The position numbers and the translations under genes are program-made. From JADKIH01 sp031427625 (GTDB lineage: Bacteria; Bacteroidota; Bacteroidia; AKYH767-A; 2013-40CM-41-45), in contig JANPNV010000071.1 in NCBI GenBank assembly GCA_031427625.1, forward strand, positions 43,167 through 107,166: DNA of 64,000 nt, given 5' to 3'. The notes beneath the pieces were generated by a model that saw only the letters and a list, made by a program, of their open reading frames with translations, did not search any database and was not told where the DNA came from. This document shows, piece after piece, positions 47,807 through 55,649 of the stretch (the first letter of the stretch is position 1; the number at the start of each line of letters is the position of its first letter).

Positions 47807-48829
47807 TCAGTTTAATATTTTATAGACGAGTTCCTTTAGAAGAACTCCGTCTTCCTGACTCGTACTGTTGACACCTTTTGAACGAAGGTCGTAATCGCGG
47901 ATGTAGCCGATATTTCTCATGCAATGAGATGCAGGAAACTCTCTTGCAGCTGTGATGTAATCAGTGAGGAAGTATGGATTGATGCCCAGTTCACTTGCTG
48001 CATTGTTCTTCGATTTATCTTCCAGTTTATGAAAGGTGAGAACTTTTAGGAAATAGGTATAAAGTTGTGCAATTGTCAGAACCATCGGATTATTTTTAGG
48101 ATTCGAAGAAAAATATTCGACAATCTGGAATGCTTTATATGCATTTCTTGATCCTATCGCTTTCTGCAATTCAAAAATATTGAACTCCTTACTCACGCCA
48201 ATATGCTCTTCAACCATACCGGGAGTGATTTCTTCTCCGGGTTTTAAATTAAGTGTGAGCTTGTCAATTTCATTGGCAATTTTAGTGAGATCGTTCCCGA
48301 GATATTCTGCGAGTAACTGAACTCCCTTCACGCTTATCTTTATATTTTTCTCCTTCGCATATTGTCCGATCCAGCCAGGGAGTTTGTCATCGTATAATTT
48401 TGCTGAATCAAATAGTACTGCATGTTTTTCGATGAGCTTGGAAATTTTTGTACGCTTATCAAGCTTATTATATTTGTAACCGAAAACAAGAATCGTTGAT
48501 GTTGTAGGCTTCAGAAGATATTCGGCAAACGGGTCTTTATCTTCTTTCGATTTGGAAAAAATCGATTTCATATCCTGCGCCTCTTTCACGATGATTACCT
48601 GGTGACTGCTCATCATTGGATATCTTCGGGCATAACTGATAAGCGTGAGAATGTCTATCTCTTTTCCATAAACGACTGTCTGGTTGAATTCCTTTTCACC
48701 GTCGCTTAAAATACTTTTTTCAATAAAAGTTATAAGCTGATCTATATAATAAGGCTCTTCGCCCTGAAGAAAATAAACCGGACGATAAATCTTTTTTTTC
48801 AGATCACTTATTATCTGGTCGAACGTCAT
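47807..48829 (-). CDS. holA: DNA polymerase III subunit delta
   Basis: A 340-aa clamp-loader subunit. The N-terminal part has the delta start YFLQGEEPYYIDQLITFIEK; the AAA-like domain follows, without a Walker A motif as expected for delta; and the C-terminal helical part contains FNIFELQKAIGSRNAYKAFQIVEYF. It opens the beta clamp during loading. Its stop is 3 nt from the EVE gene start and its start is 6 nt after the amn stop, so the three genes are one operon. Confidence 0.93.
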   Translation of the reverse strand: MTFDQIISDLKKKIYRPVYFLQGEEPYYIDQLITFIEKSILSDGEKEFNQTVVYGKEIDILTLISYARRYPMMSSHQVIIVKEAQDMKSIFSKSKEDKDPFAEYLLKPTTSTILVFGYKYNKLDKRTKISKLIEKHAVLFDSAKLYDDKLPGWIGQYAKEKNIKISVKGVQLLAEYLGNDLTKIANEIDKLTLNLKPGEEITPGMVEEHIGVSKEFNIFELQKAIGSRNAYKAFQIVEYFSSNPKNNPMVLTIAQLYTYFLKVLTFHKLEDKSKNNAASELGINPYFLTDYITAAREFPASHCMRNIGYIRDYDLRSKGVNSTSQEDGVLLKELVYKILN

Positions 48830-48835
48830 ATCAAA

Positions 48836-49606
48836 TCAGAATCGAAGGTGTTTTACGGTGAGGCCGTTATTAATAAGTTCTTTGAGTGAATCAATTCCAA
48901 TTTCAAGGTGTTTCTCTACAAATTTTTCAGTCACTTTCTTATCACTATCAGCAGTCTTAACACCTGCAGATATCATTGGTTGATCAGAAACCAAAAGCAA
49001 AGCACCGGTTGGAATCTTATTGGCAAAACCTGCGACAAAAATTGTAGCCGTTTCCATATCGATAGCCATCGTACGTGTACTTTGAAGGTACTTTTTAAAT
49101 TCTTTATCATGTTCCCATACCCGCCTGTTAGTCGTAAATACGGTTCCTGTCCAGTAGTCCATATTGTGATTTCGAATGGTAGTGGATACAGCTTTCTGAA
49201 GACTGAAGGCAGGAAGCGCAGGAACCTCTTCGGGAAAATAATCATTCGATGTTCCCTCGCCTCTCACTGCTGCAATGGGTAGTATAAGGTCACCCAACTT
49301 GTTTTTCTTTTTCAGGCCTCCGCACTTTCCCAAAAACAGAACGGCTTTTGGCTGAATGGACGAAAGTAAATCCATTATCAATGCAGCATTGGGACTTCCA
49401 ATTCCGAAATTGATAATTGTCATTCCTTTATAAGTGGCGTTTGGCATGGGCTTGTCTGCGCCTCTAAGAGGAACTTTATTCCATTGTGAAAAAAGTTTTA
49501 CATAATGGTTAAAATTCGTAAGCAGGATATACTTCCCAAAATCGCCGAGTTCAGTTCCTGTATATCTCGGTAGCCAATTATCTACTATTTCTTTTTTACT
49601 ATTCAT
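48836..49606 (-). CDS. amn: AMP nucleosidase (short form)
   Basis: A 256-aa nucleoside phosphorylase-fold enzyme. The sequence has INFGIGSPNAALIMDLL and the GKCGGLKKKNKLGDLI segment, with the late AIDMETATIFVAGF motif that forms the nucleoside site. The short AMN form, without the N-terminal domain of the E. coli enzyme, is the usual Bacteroidota form; it splits AMP into adenine and ribose 5-phosphate. It leads the amn-holA-EVE operon. The start is only 29 nt from the divergent HsdR_N gene. Confidence 0.9.
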   Translation of the reverse strand: MNSKKEIVDNWLPRYTGTELGDFGKYILLTNFNHYVKLFSQWNKVPLRGADKPMPNATYKGMTIINFGIGSPNAALIMDLLSSIQPKAVLFLGKCGGLKKKNKLGDLILPIAAVRGEGTSNDYFPEEVPALPAFSLQKAVSTTIRNHNMDYWTGTVFTTNRRVWEHDKEFKKYLQSTRTMAIDMETATIFVAGFANKIPTGALLLVSDQPMISAGVKTADSDKKVTEKFVEKHLEIGIDSLKELINNGLTVKHLRF

Positions 49607-49635
49607 ACTTATATATTCGTCAAAAAAATTACGGT

Positions 49636-50106
49636 TTGAATTTTCCAGAACTTTGCTTTCCCCATTATGATTTTACGATTCAGTCACCATCACAACCGGG
49701 GCATAGTTTCAAAATCTTCGACATTATACGTAAAAAATATGTTTCGCTGACGCCTGAAGAGTGGGTTCGTCAGCATCTTATTCATTTTCTCGTCAAAGAA
49801 CGGAAGTTTCCTCAATCTTTATTGAGTGTTGAAAAAAAAGTACTTGTGAATAACTTGATGAGAAGAACCGATGTTGTTGTCTATTCATCTACGTTAAAGC
49901 CACTTATGATCGTTGAGTGCAAAGCTCCATCTGTTCAGCTTACCCAAACCACATTCGATCAGACTGCCCGTTATAATATGACATTAGGCGTAGCCTATTT
50001 TATTCTGACAAATGGTATTGATGTGCTTTGTTGTACAATAGACCATGAAAATCAAAGCTATATTTTCATGAAAGAAGTGCCTTTCTACACTGAATTGATA
50101 AAGTGA
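49636..50106 (+). CDS. Stand-alone HsdR N-terminal-domain protein (PD-(D/E)xK nuclease fold)
   Basis: A 156-aa protein like the N-terminal domain of type I restriction R subunits, without helicase or translocase part. The nuclease core is visible: RRTDVVVYSS supplies the Asp, IVECKAP supplies the E-x-K (Glu and Lys), and QTTFDQTARYN the next conserved glutamine. The front part is KIFDIIRKKYVSLTPEEWVRQH, as in the many single-domain Bacteroidota members I know. It starts with TTG (49636). No methylase or specificity subunit is adjacent, so it is not a classical restriction system. From memory, such genes often sit beside holA in this phylum, which suggests a role linked to replication or repair. 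Confidence 0.82.
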   Translation: MNFPELCFPHYDFTIQSPSQPGHSFKIFDIIRKKYVSLTPEEWVRQHLIHFLVKERKFPQSLLSVEKKVLVNNLMRRTDVVVYSSTLKPLMIVECKAPSVQLTQTTFDQTARYNMTLGVAYFILTNGIDVLCCTIDHENQSYIFMKEVPFYTELIK

Positions 50107-50135
50107 CGGTGAAATGACGATGAGGTTAACACTTC

Positions 50136-50167
50136 TTTGATTAAATACTAATTACACCTTATCTTCG
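50136..50167 (+). promoter_or_regulatory. Promoter of the subtilase gene
   Basis: Plus strand TTTG (50136-50139), 20 nt, TATCTTCG (50160-50167), one mismatch from TAnnTTTG. The ATG is at 50196, 29 nt from the -7 box. Confidence 0.6.
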
Positions 50168-50195
50168 GGCTCTACTGACTAATTTACTGATTCAA

Positions 50196-53045
50196 ATGAC
50201 TAATCTATTAAAAGGGCTTTCGCTTGTCGCATTGTTGTTTTTGAGCAATATGATTTCAAGCGCAAAAAATCCTACAATAAGTGATAACTCAACAACCTAT
50301 TATGGTTCTGCCTATAAAGCTGGTTCTGTTGTAATTAGGGTTAAGGCAGAATACAGAAATGCCTGTACATCAACTGATGTATCGGTACCGAGTTTCAGAC
50401 AAGCACTTGCGAAGATATCTGCATCGCGAATAATGAAAAAATTTCCGTTAATACTTGAGCCGAAAGAAAAAACTAATCGTTTTGGAAAAAAGTTGATCGA
50501 TCTGAGTCTTGTATACGAAGTACAATATTCTCCTGTCGTAAAAATTGAAGAAGCGATCAGAATACTAAACTCTTGCGGCATTCTCGAATATGCAGAGCCA
50601 CTTTATATTCACAATCTTGATTTCACTCCAAATGATCCAAGTGTCGCTTCGCAATATCATTTAGGTCGAATCAGTGCTTATGCAGCATGGGATGTATGGA
50701 CTGGAGATACAAATGTTGTAATTGGTATTGTTGATAGTGGTACTGACTGGGATCATCCCGATCTGCAGGGAAATATAAAATATAATTGGGCTGACCCAAT
50801 CGATAACATCGACAATGACAGTGATGGTTATGTAGATAATTTCCGAGGATGGGATGTAAGTGAAAATGATAATGACCCGATGGTTGTCTCAAGTACTCAC
50901 GGTTCCCATGTGAGTGGTTGTGCAAATGCCGTTACCAATAATGGTGTCGGTGTTGCAGCCCCTGCATACAACTGTAGGTTCCTTCCTGTTAAGTGTGCTC
51001 TGGATGTAAGTACATCTACAATTGATAACGGATACGACGGAATTGTATATGCTGCTGATCACGGTGCGAATATTATCAACTGTTCCTGGGGAAGGAGTGG
51101 TTTTAAGAGTCAGTTCGAACAGCAAACAATCGACTATGCTACATTCAATCACGATGCACTTATTGTTGCTGCTGCAGGCAACGACGGACTTGAGATTTCT
51201 CATTATCCTTCTTCTTATGATAATGTAATCTCAGTGGGTTCTACGACGAGCAGCGATTCCAAATCAAGTTTTTCAAATTATAATACTACTGTCGATGTTT
51301 GCGCTCCCGGAACCAATATCCTTGCAACACTTTTTAATAATACTTACGGATTAGAAAGCGGAACAAGTATGGCATCTCCGATTGCAGCCGGATGTGCTGC
51401 AATGATCAAGTCACGATTCCCCGCATTCAATGCTGCACAGGTCGGTGAACAACTTCGTGCAACTTCTGATAATATTTATACTGTTGGAGGAAATAATGCA
51501 TACTTCGGAAAACTGGGTCATGGCCGCGTTAATCTTTTCAAAGCTGTTACAGACAGCGTCTCTCCCGGAGTCGTCAATATTCAAAATAATGCAACTGATG
51601 GAAACGATAATGTCTTCGTTCCGGGTGATACTTTATCGATTGCCAGTCTGCTCGAAAATCTCCTGAGACCTACGACGAATTTAACGTGTTCGCTTTCGAC
51701 TGTCAATAGCTTCGTCCAGATTCTCCAGCCGAATTACACAGCAGGAGTTGTTGGTACACTTGATACAGTATCAAATTATAATCTTCCATTTCGCGTATTT
51801 ATTCTGCCATCTGCTCCAACTAATACGGATGTTCAGTTTAAACTTAAAGTAACTGACGGCACATGGAGTGATAATTTTCTATTCAACATTATCGTAAATG
51901 TGGATTATGTAAATATTACTGTTAATAATGTATCTACCAGCATTACAAGTAAAAGCCTCCTCGGATATAATCAAACAAACCAGGGTCAAGGCCTTGGATT
52001 TACTTTTAATGGAAGTACTTCTATCTTATACGACATGGGTCTGATGATCGGAGCTGCAGGTACACAGGTGTCTGATAATACTCGCGGTGTATCAGGTAAC
52101 GATGCAGATTTTGCACCAGCTGTAAATGTAAGCTCACAGGAACCCGGAACAGTTTCAGATTTCGATGTAAGTGGGACATTCAGGGATAATGGAAGCACTT
52201 CAATTGCGCCTCTTAATATTGTAGTTAATCAGCATGCCTATGCATGGATAGCTGCTCCCGATGATAATTATGTGATGGTTCAGTATTATATTAAGAATAA
52301 TGGAACATCAACACTGAATAATTTATACGCCGGACTTTTTGCTGATTGGGATATTCCTGCTTACGCAAATAATAAATGTTCAACAGATCAATTTCAACGA
52401 ATGGGTTATGTATGGAGTACTGATTCAAGTGGAATTTACGGTGGTGTCAAATTGTTAAGTCATACAGGTGGGTTCAATCATTATGCTCTTGATAATACAG
52501 CAAACAACGGGGGAATAGATCTGACTGATGGTTTCGATAGTTTGGAAAAATATACAGCTCTGACAACTTTTCGCAGCGACGCAGGTATTGCTACAACCAC
52601 AGGAAATGATGTGCTGAGTGTTGTAAGTTCAGGCGGATTTAATCTAGCTGTTGGCGATTCTGTCGAAGTTGCCTTTGCTCTTATTGCAGGACGAAGTCTA
52701 TCAAGTATTCAACAATCGGCGAATGCGGCTCAGGATATGTATGATGCTAAGTTTGTTGGGATTATTCATGTCGGAAACGCAACTGGTAATCGGCTCTTTC
52801 AGAGTTATCCGAATCCTGCCGACAGAGAAGTTCGTATCGAATTCAGTTTAAGTGAAACCCAAATGACTGATATAACTATATATAATCTTCAGGGAAAAAA
52901 GATGAAAACAATTCTGTCGGAAAAAACTTCAAGTGGAAGATATAGTATAAACGCAGATGTTCATGCACTGCCTGCCGGAAATTATATATACAGAATAGTA
53001 TCGGGCGATTTTGTTAAATCGCTTCCGTTGACGATAATACATTAA
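50196..53045 (+). CDS. T9SS-sorted S8 family serine peptidase
   Basis: A 949-aa secreted subtilase. Signal peptide at about 1-22, an inhibitor-like propeptide (about 38-140), then the peptidase S8 domain (about 150-455) with the triad Asp180 (IGIVDSGTDWDHPDL), His235 (STHGSHVSG) and Ser391 (ESGTSMASP); oxyanion Asn329 in AAAGND. After it come beta-sandwich domains, and the C-terminus (from about 865) is a T9SS type A sorting domain starting LFQSYPNPADREVRIEF. It is likely exported to degrade protein outside the cell. It has its own promoter. Confidence 0.93.
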   Translation: MTNLLKGLSLVALLFLSNMISSAKNPTISDNSTTYYGSAYKAGSVVIRVKAEYRNACTSTDVSVPSFRQALAKISASRIMKKFPLILEPKEKTNRFGKKLIDLSLVYEVQYSPVVKIEEAIRILNSCGILEYAEPLYIHNLDFTPNDPSVASQYHLGRISAYAAWDVWTGDTNVVIGIVDSGTDWDHPDLQGNIKYNWADPIDNIDNDSDGYVDNFRGWDVSENDNDPMVVSSTHGSHVSGCANAVTNNGVGVAAPAYNCRFLPVKCALDVSTSTIDNGYDGIVYAADHGANIINCSWGRSGFKSQFEQQTIDYATFNHDALIVAAAGNDGLEISHYPSSYDNVISVGSTTSSDSKSSFSNYNTTVDVCAPGTNILATLFNNTYGLESGTSMASPIAAGCAAMIKSRFPAFNAAQVGEQLRATSDNIYTVGGNNAYFGKLGHGRVNLFKAVTDSVSPGVVNIQNNATDGNDNVFVPGDTLSIASLLENLLRPTTNLTCSLSTVNSFVQILQPNYTAGVVGTLDTVSNYNLPFRVFILPSAPTNTDVQFKLKVTDGTWSDNFLFNIIVNVDYVNITVNNVSTSITSKSLLGYNQTNQGQGLGFTFNGSTSILYDMGLMIGAAGTQVSDNTRGVSGNDADFAPAVNVSSQEPGTVSDFDVSGTFRDNGSTSIAPLNIVVNQHAYAWIAAPDDNYVMVQYYIKNNGTSTLNNLYAGLFADWDIPAYANNKCSTDQFQRMGYVWSTDSSGIYGGVKLLSHTGGFNHYALDNTANNGGIDLTDGFDSLEKYTALTTFRSDAGIATTTGNDVLSVVSSGGFNLAVGDSVEVAFALIAGRSLSSIQQSANAAQDMYDAKFVGIIHVGNATGNRLFQSYPNPADREVRIEFSLSETQMTDITIYNLQGKKMKTILSEKTSSGRYSINADVHALPAGNYIYRIVSGDFVKSLPLTIIH

Positions 53046-53113
53046 TTAAGGAAATCAGAAATAGCTTCTCGTTCTTGTTCTGTGAATAATGTCCTGATCA
53101 AAAAACGAAGTTC

Positions 53114-53146
53114 TATGTCGTCATTTATTAATTTCCTTTACCTTTG
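53114..53146 (+). promoter_or_regulatory. Promoter of the DUF5606 gene
   Basis: Plus strand TACCTTTG at 53139-53146, a perfect -7, with TATG (one mismatch from TTTG) 21 nt upstream at 53114-53117. The ATG is at 53167, so the leader is about 15 nt. Confidence 0.65.
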
Positions 53147-53166
53147 CATTCATAATAAATCAAGAT

Positions 53167-53691
53167 ATGTTATTTAAAGAAATTATTTCAATTCCCGGAA
53201 TGGGCGGTCTATATAAGATCGTTGCCAGTAATAAAAACGGATTCATCGTAGAATCAATGCAAGACGGAAAACGCACAATGATAAATGCAAATCAACGCAT
53301 CATGACGCTTTCTGAAATCGCAGTTTATACAAAAGATACTGAATTGCCATTGCGTGATGTATTCAAGAAAATGCAGGAAACAAGCGATAAGAATTCGCCT
53401 GTTGATGTTAAAGAAGATCCGAAGAAGTTACGTGATTATTTTAAGACAATTGTTCCTGAGTTCGATGAAGAAAGAGTTTATTCATCTGATATTAAGAAAA
53501 TGATTTCCTGGTTTGATGCATTAAAAGGGAAAATAGATTTTTCGAAAGAGGAGGAGCCAGCTGAGGGAGAGGATGGAAAATTAATTTCACCTGTTGAGCA
53601 CGATAAGTCGCAACCGAAGATTCATGAATCTCACGGTCCTAAGGCAGAAAAGACAAAAAACACAACAGCAAGAACGCGTAAAAAAGTTTAA
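53167..53691 (+). CDS. DUF5606 family protein
   Basis: A 174-aa cytoplasmic protein of the DUF5606 family, found almost only in Bacteroidota. The N-terminal half (1-50) starts LFKEIISIPGMGGLYKI and is a small beta domain; the middle (about 60-140) is helical with LRDYFKTIVPEFDEERVYSSD; the last 35 residues are a charged, basic, disordered tail. No catalytic motif is visible; a nucleic-acid-binding role is possible from the basic tail but unproven. Its stop overlaps the M3 peptidase start by 1 nt (TAATG). Confidence 0.88.
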   Translation: MLFKEIISIPGMGGLYKIVASNKNGFIVESMQDGKRTMINANQRIMTLSEIAVYTKDTELPLRDVFKKMQETSDKNSPVDVKEDPKKLRDYFKTIVPEFDEERVYSSDIKKMISWFDALKGKIDFSKEEEPAEGEDGKLISPVEHDKSQPKIHESHGPKAEKTKNTTARTRKKV

Positions 53692-55421
53692 TGAAATCCG
53701 AAAATAATTCTCTCGAAGCCACCTTCGAAAAAATACAAAGAAATTTTCTGCCGACGAATTTTATTGTTACAGACTGGACATCGCTGGAATATTTTTATCA
53801 GTCACTATCAGAAAGAAAGATTTCATCAACTGATGACCTTTTGCATTGGCTTCACAATCTGAGCGAACTTGAAGCAATTGTCGAAGAACATGCAGGGTGG
53901 TTATATATACGCATGACTTGTGATACACAAGATAAGTCGCTTAGTGAAGCGTATGCATTCTTCGTTGAACAGGTTAATCCGAAAATAGCTCCATATGCCG
54001 ATCTACTTAATAAAAAACTCGCCTCTTCTCCGTTTGTAAAAGAGCTCGACAATAGGTATGCGCTTTATGTAAAACAAATTGAGAATGAAATAAAACTTTT
54101 CAGGGACGAAAACATTCCTCTTGAGGCCGAACTCACTGTAAAGGAACAACAGTACGGTGAAATTGCCGGTGCCATGACTGTCGATGTGGATGGTAAAACA
54201 CTTACACTTCAACAAGCATCTAATTTTTTAAAAGTACCTGATCGTCAGTTGCGTGATGATGTCTATCATAAAATTGTAAAACGCCGTTTAGAAGACAGGG
54301 AAAAGCTGGATTCATTGTTTAACGAATTGATTGTGCTGAGAGAAAAAATTTCAGCTAACGCCGGATTTTCTAATTACCGCGACTATAAATTTGTCGATCT
54401 GAACAGATTCGATTATACGCCTGCAGATTGTATTAATTTTCATAATTCCATTCGTTCCTCAGTTGTTCCGGTTCTCGATCTTCTGATGAATGAAAGGAAA
54501 GCAGAAATGAAAGTGTCAACCCTGAAGCCATGGGATCTCGACGTTGATTCTTCCGGTAAGCCTGATCTGAAACCCTTTAAACAGGGAACTGAATTACTCG
54601 AAAAATCCATCGCCTGCTTCACTGAGATTAATCCGTTCTTCGGTGAAGTTTTGACTACGCTGAAGACGAAAAACTTTACAGACCTCGATTCACGTATTGG
54701 TAAGGCTCCCGGTGGATATAATTATCCGCTCTATGAAAGCGGTGTGCCATTTATTTTCATGAATGCAAGTGGCTCTTTGCGTGATGTCATCACAATGGTT
54801 CACGAAGGTGGTCATGCTATTCATTCGATGCTGACTCGTGATCTTGATTTTATAGGCTTCAAAGATCTTACTTCCGAAATTGCAGAACTTGCTTCGATGA
54901 GTATGGAATTGATTTCTATGGAACACTGGCATCATTTCTTTACCGATGCCGATGATCTTCGTCGTGCAAAACGAGAGCAACTCGAAAATGTCATCGAAAC
55001 ATTACCGTGGATTGCATGCATCGATTCGTTTCAACATTGGCTTTATGAAAATCCTAATCATACTGTAGCTGAACGTACAGAAGCATGGAAGAAAAATTTC
55101 CTTAGCTTCAGTTCGTCTGTTGTTGATTGGAGTGATGATGTAAATGCGCTTGAAGTGATGTGGCAAAAACAATTGCATCTTTTCGAAGTTCCATTCTATT
55201 ACATCGAGTATGGTATGGCTCAACTTGGCGCTATTGCTGTCTGGAAAAACTACAAGGAAAATCCTGAGAAAGCAATTGCCCAGTACTCAGCGGCCTTGAG
55301 TTTAGGTTACACAGTTTCAATTCCAGAGGTGTATAAAGCTGCCGGAATCCGTTTCGATTTTTCGGAAAAATACATTAACGAACTGATTGCCTTCGTAAGA
55401 ACAGAGTTGAACAAACTGTAA
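53691..55421 (+). CDS. M3 family metallopeptidase (oligoendopeptidase F type)
   Basis: A 576-aa cytoplasmic peptidase. The zinc motif is HEGGH at residues 371-375 and the third ligand Glu lies in TSEIAELASM (about 396-399). The front part is a helical oligoendopeptidase F-type domain. There is no signal peptide, so it acts on short peptides in the cytoplasm. The size and order fit M3 members. It is translationally coupled to the DUF5606 gene, a pairing that might mean shared function. Confidence 0.9.
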   Translation: MKSENNSLEATFEKIQRNFLPTNFIVTDWTSLEYFYQSLSERKISSTDDLLHWLHNLSELEAIVEEHAGWLYIRMTCDTQDKSLSEAYAFFVEQVNPKIAPYADLLNKKLASSPFVKELDNRYALYVKQIENEIKLFRDENIPLEAELTVKEQQYGEIAGAMTVDVDGKTLTLQQASNFLKVPDRQLRDDVYHKIVKRRLEDREKLDSLFNELIVLREKISANAGFSNYRDYKFVDLNRFDYTPADCINFHNSIRSSVVPVLDLLMNERKAEMKVSTLKPWDLDVDSSGKPDLKPFKQGTELLEKSIACFTEINPFFGEVLTTLKTKNFTDLDSRIGKAPGGYNYPLYESGVPFIFMNASGSLRDVITMVHEGGHAIHSMLTRDLDFIGFKDLTSEIAELASMSMELISMEHWHHFFTDADDLRRAKREQLENVIETLPWIACIDSFQHWLYENPNHTVAERTEAWKKNFLSFSSSVVDWSDDVNALEVMWQKQLHLFEVPFYYIEYGMAQLGAIAVWKNYKENPEKAIAQYSAALSLGYTVSIPEVYKAAGIRFDFSEKYINELIAFVRTELNKL

Positions 55422-55445
55422 GATTTTACATCGTTATTTTTGATT

Positions 55446-55466
55446 TTCCACGTTAAATTCGTGGAA
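55446..55466 (+). other. Hairpin after the M3 peptidase gene
   Basis: TTCCACG and CGTGGAA form a perfect 7-bp stem with a 7-nt loop 25 nt after the peptidase stop. A T-rich run begins about 15 nt later (TCTTTTTT), so it is only a weak terminator candidate. Confidence 0.4.
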
Positions 55467-55522
55467 GATTCTGCTTATTCTCTTTTTTCAACTTGTGAAG
55501 TGCTGATTTGGCCCTGATATGT

Positions 55523-55543
55523 CCTGAAAGATTATCGTTCAGG
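55523..55543. other. Hairpin before the hybrid kinase gene
   Basis: CCTGAA and TTCAGG form a 6-bp inverted repeat with a 9-nt loop, in the 228-nt gap between the peptidase and hybrid kinase genes. It could be an operator or part of an RNA structure; no further support. Confidence 0.3.
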
Positions 55544-55649
55544 TATCATCAATGTGTAATAATCCCCCTACAATAGGTAGTAAACGTAGTTTCAATAGCA
55601 CAACCTCTTATGTAGTATTGCATATAAGGAAACGCACACATGTGCTCTA

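Noticed and set aside
47396..50106. EVE plus HsdR_N as a new anti-phage system
   Set aside because: The amn and holA genes in the same operon, and remembered conservation of HsdR_N beside holA, favour a core role. No methylase, ATPase or mobile gene is near. Kept as a finding, not as a defence call.
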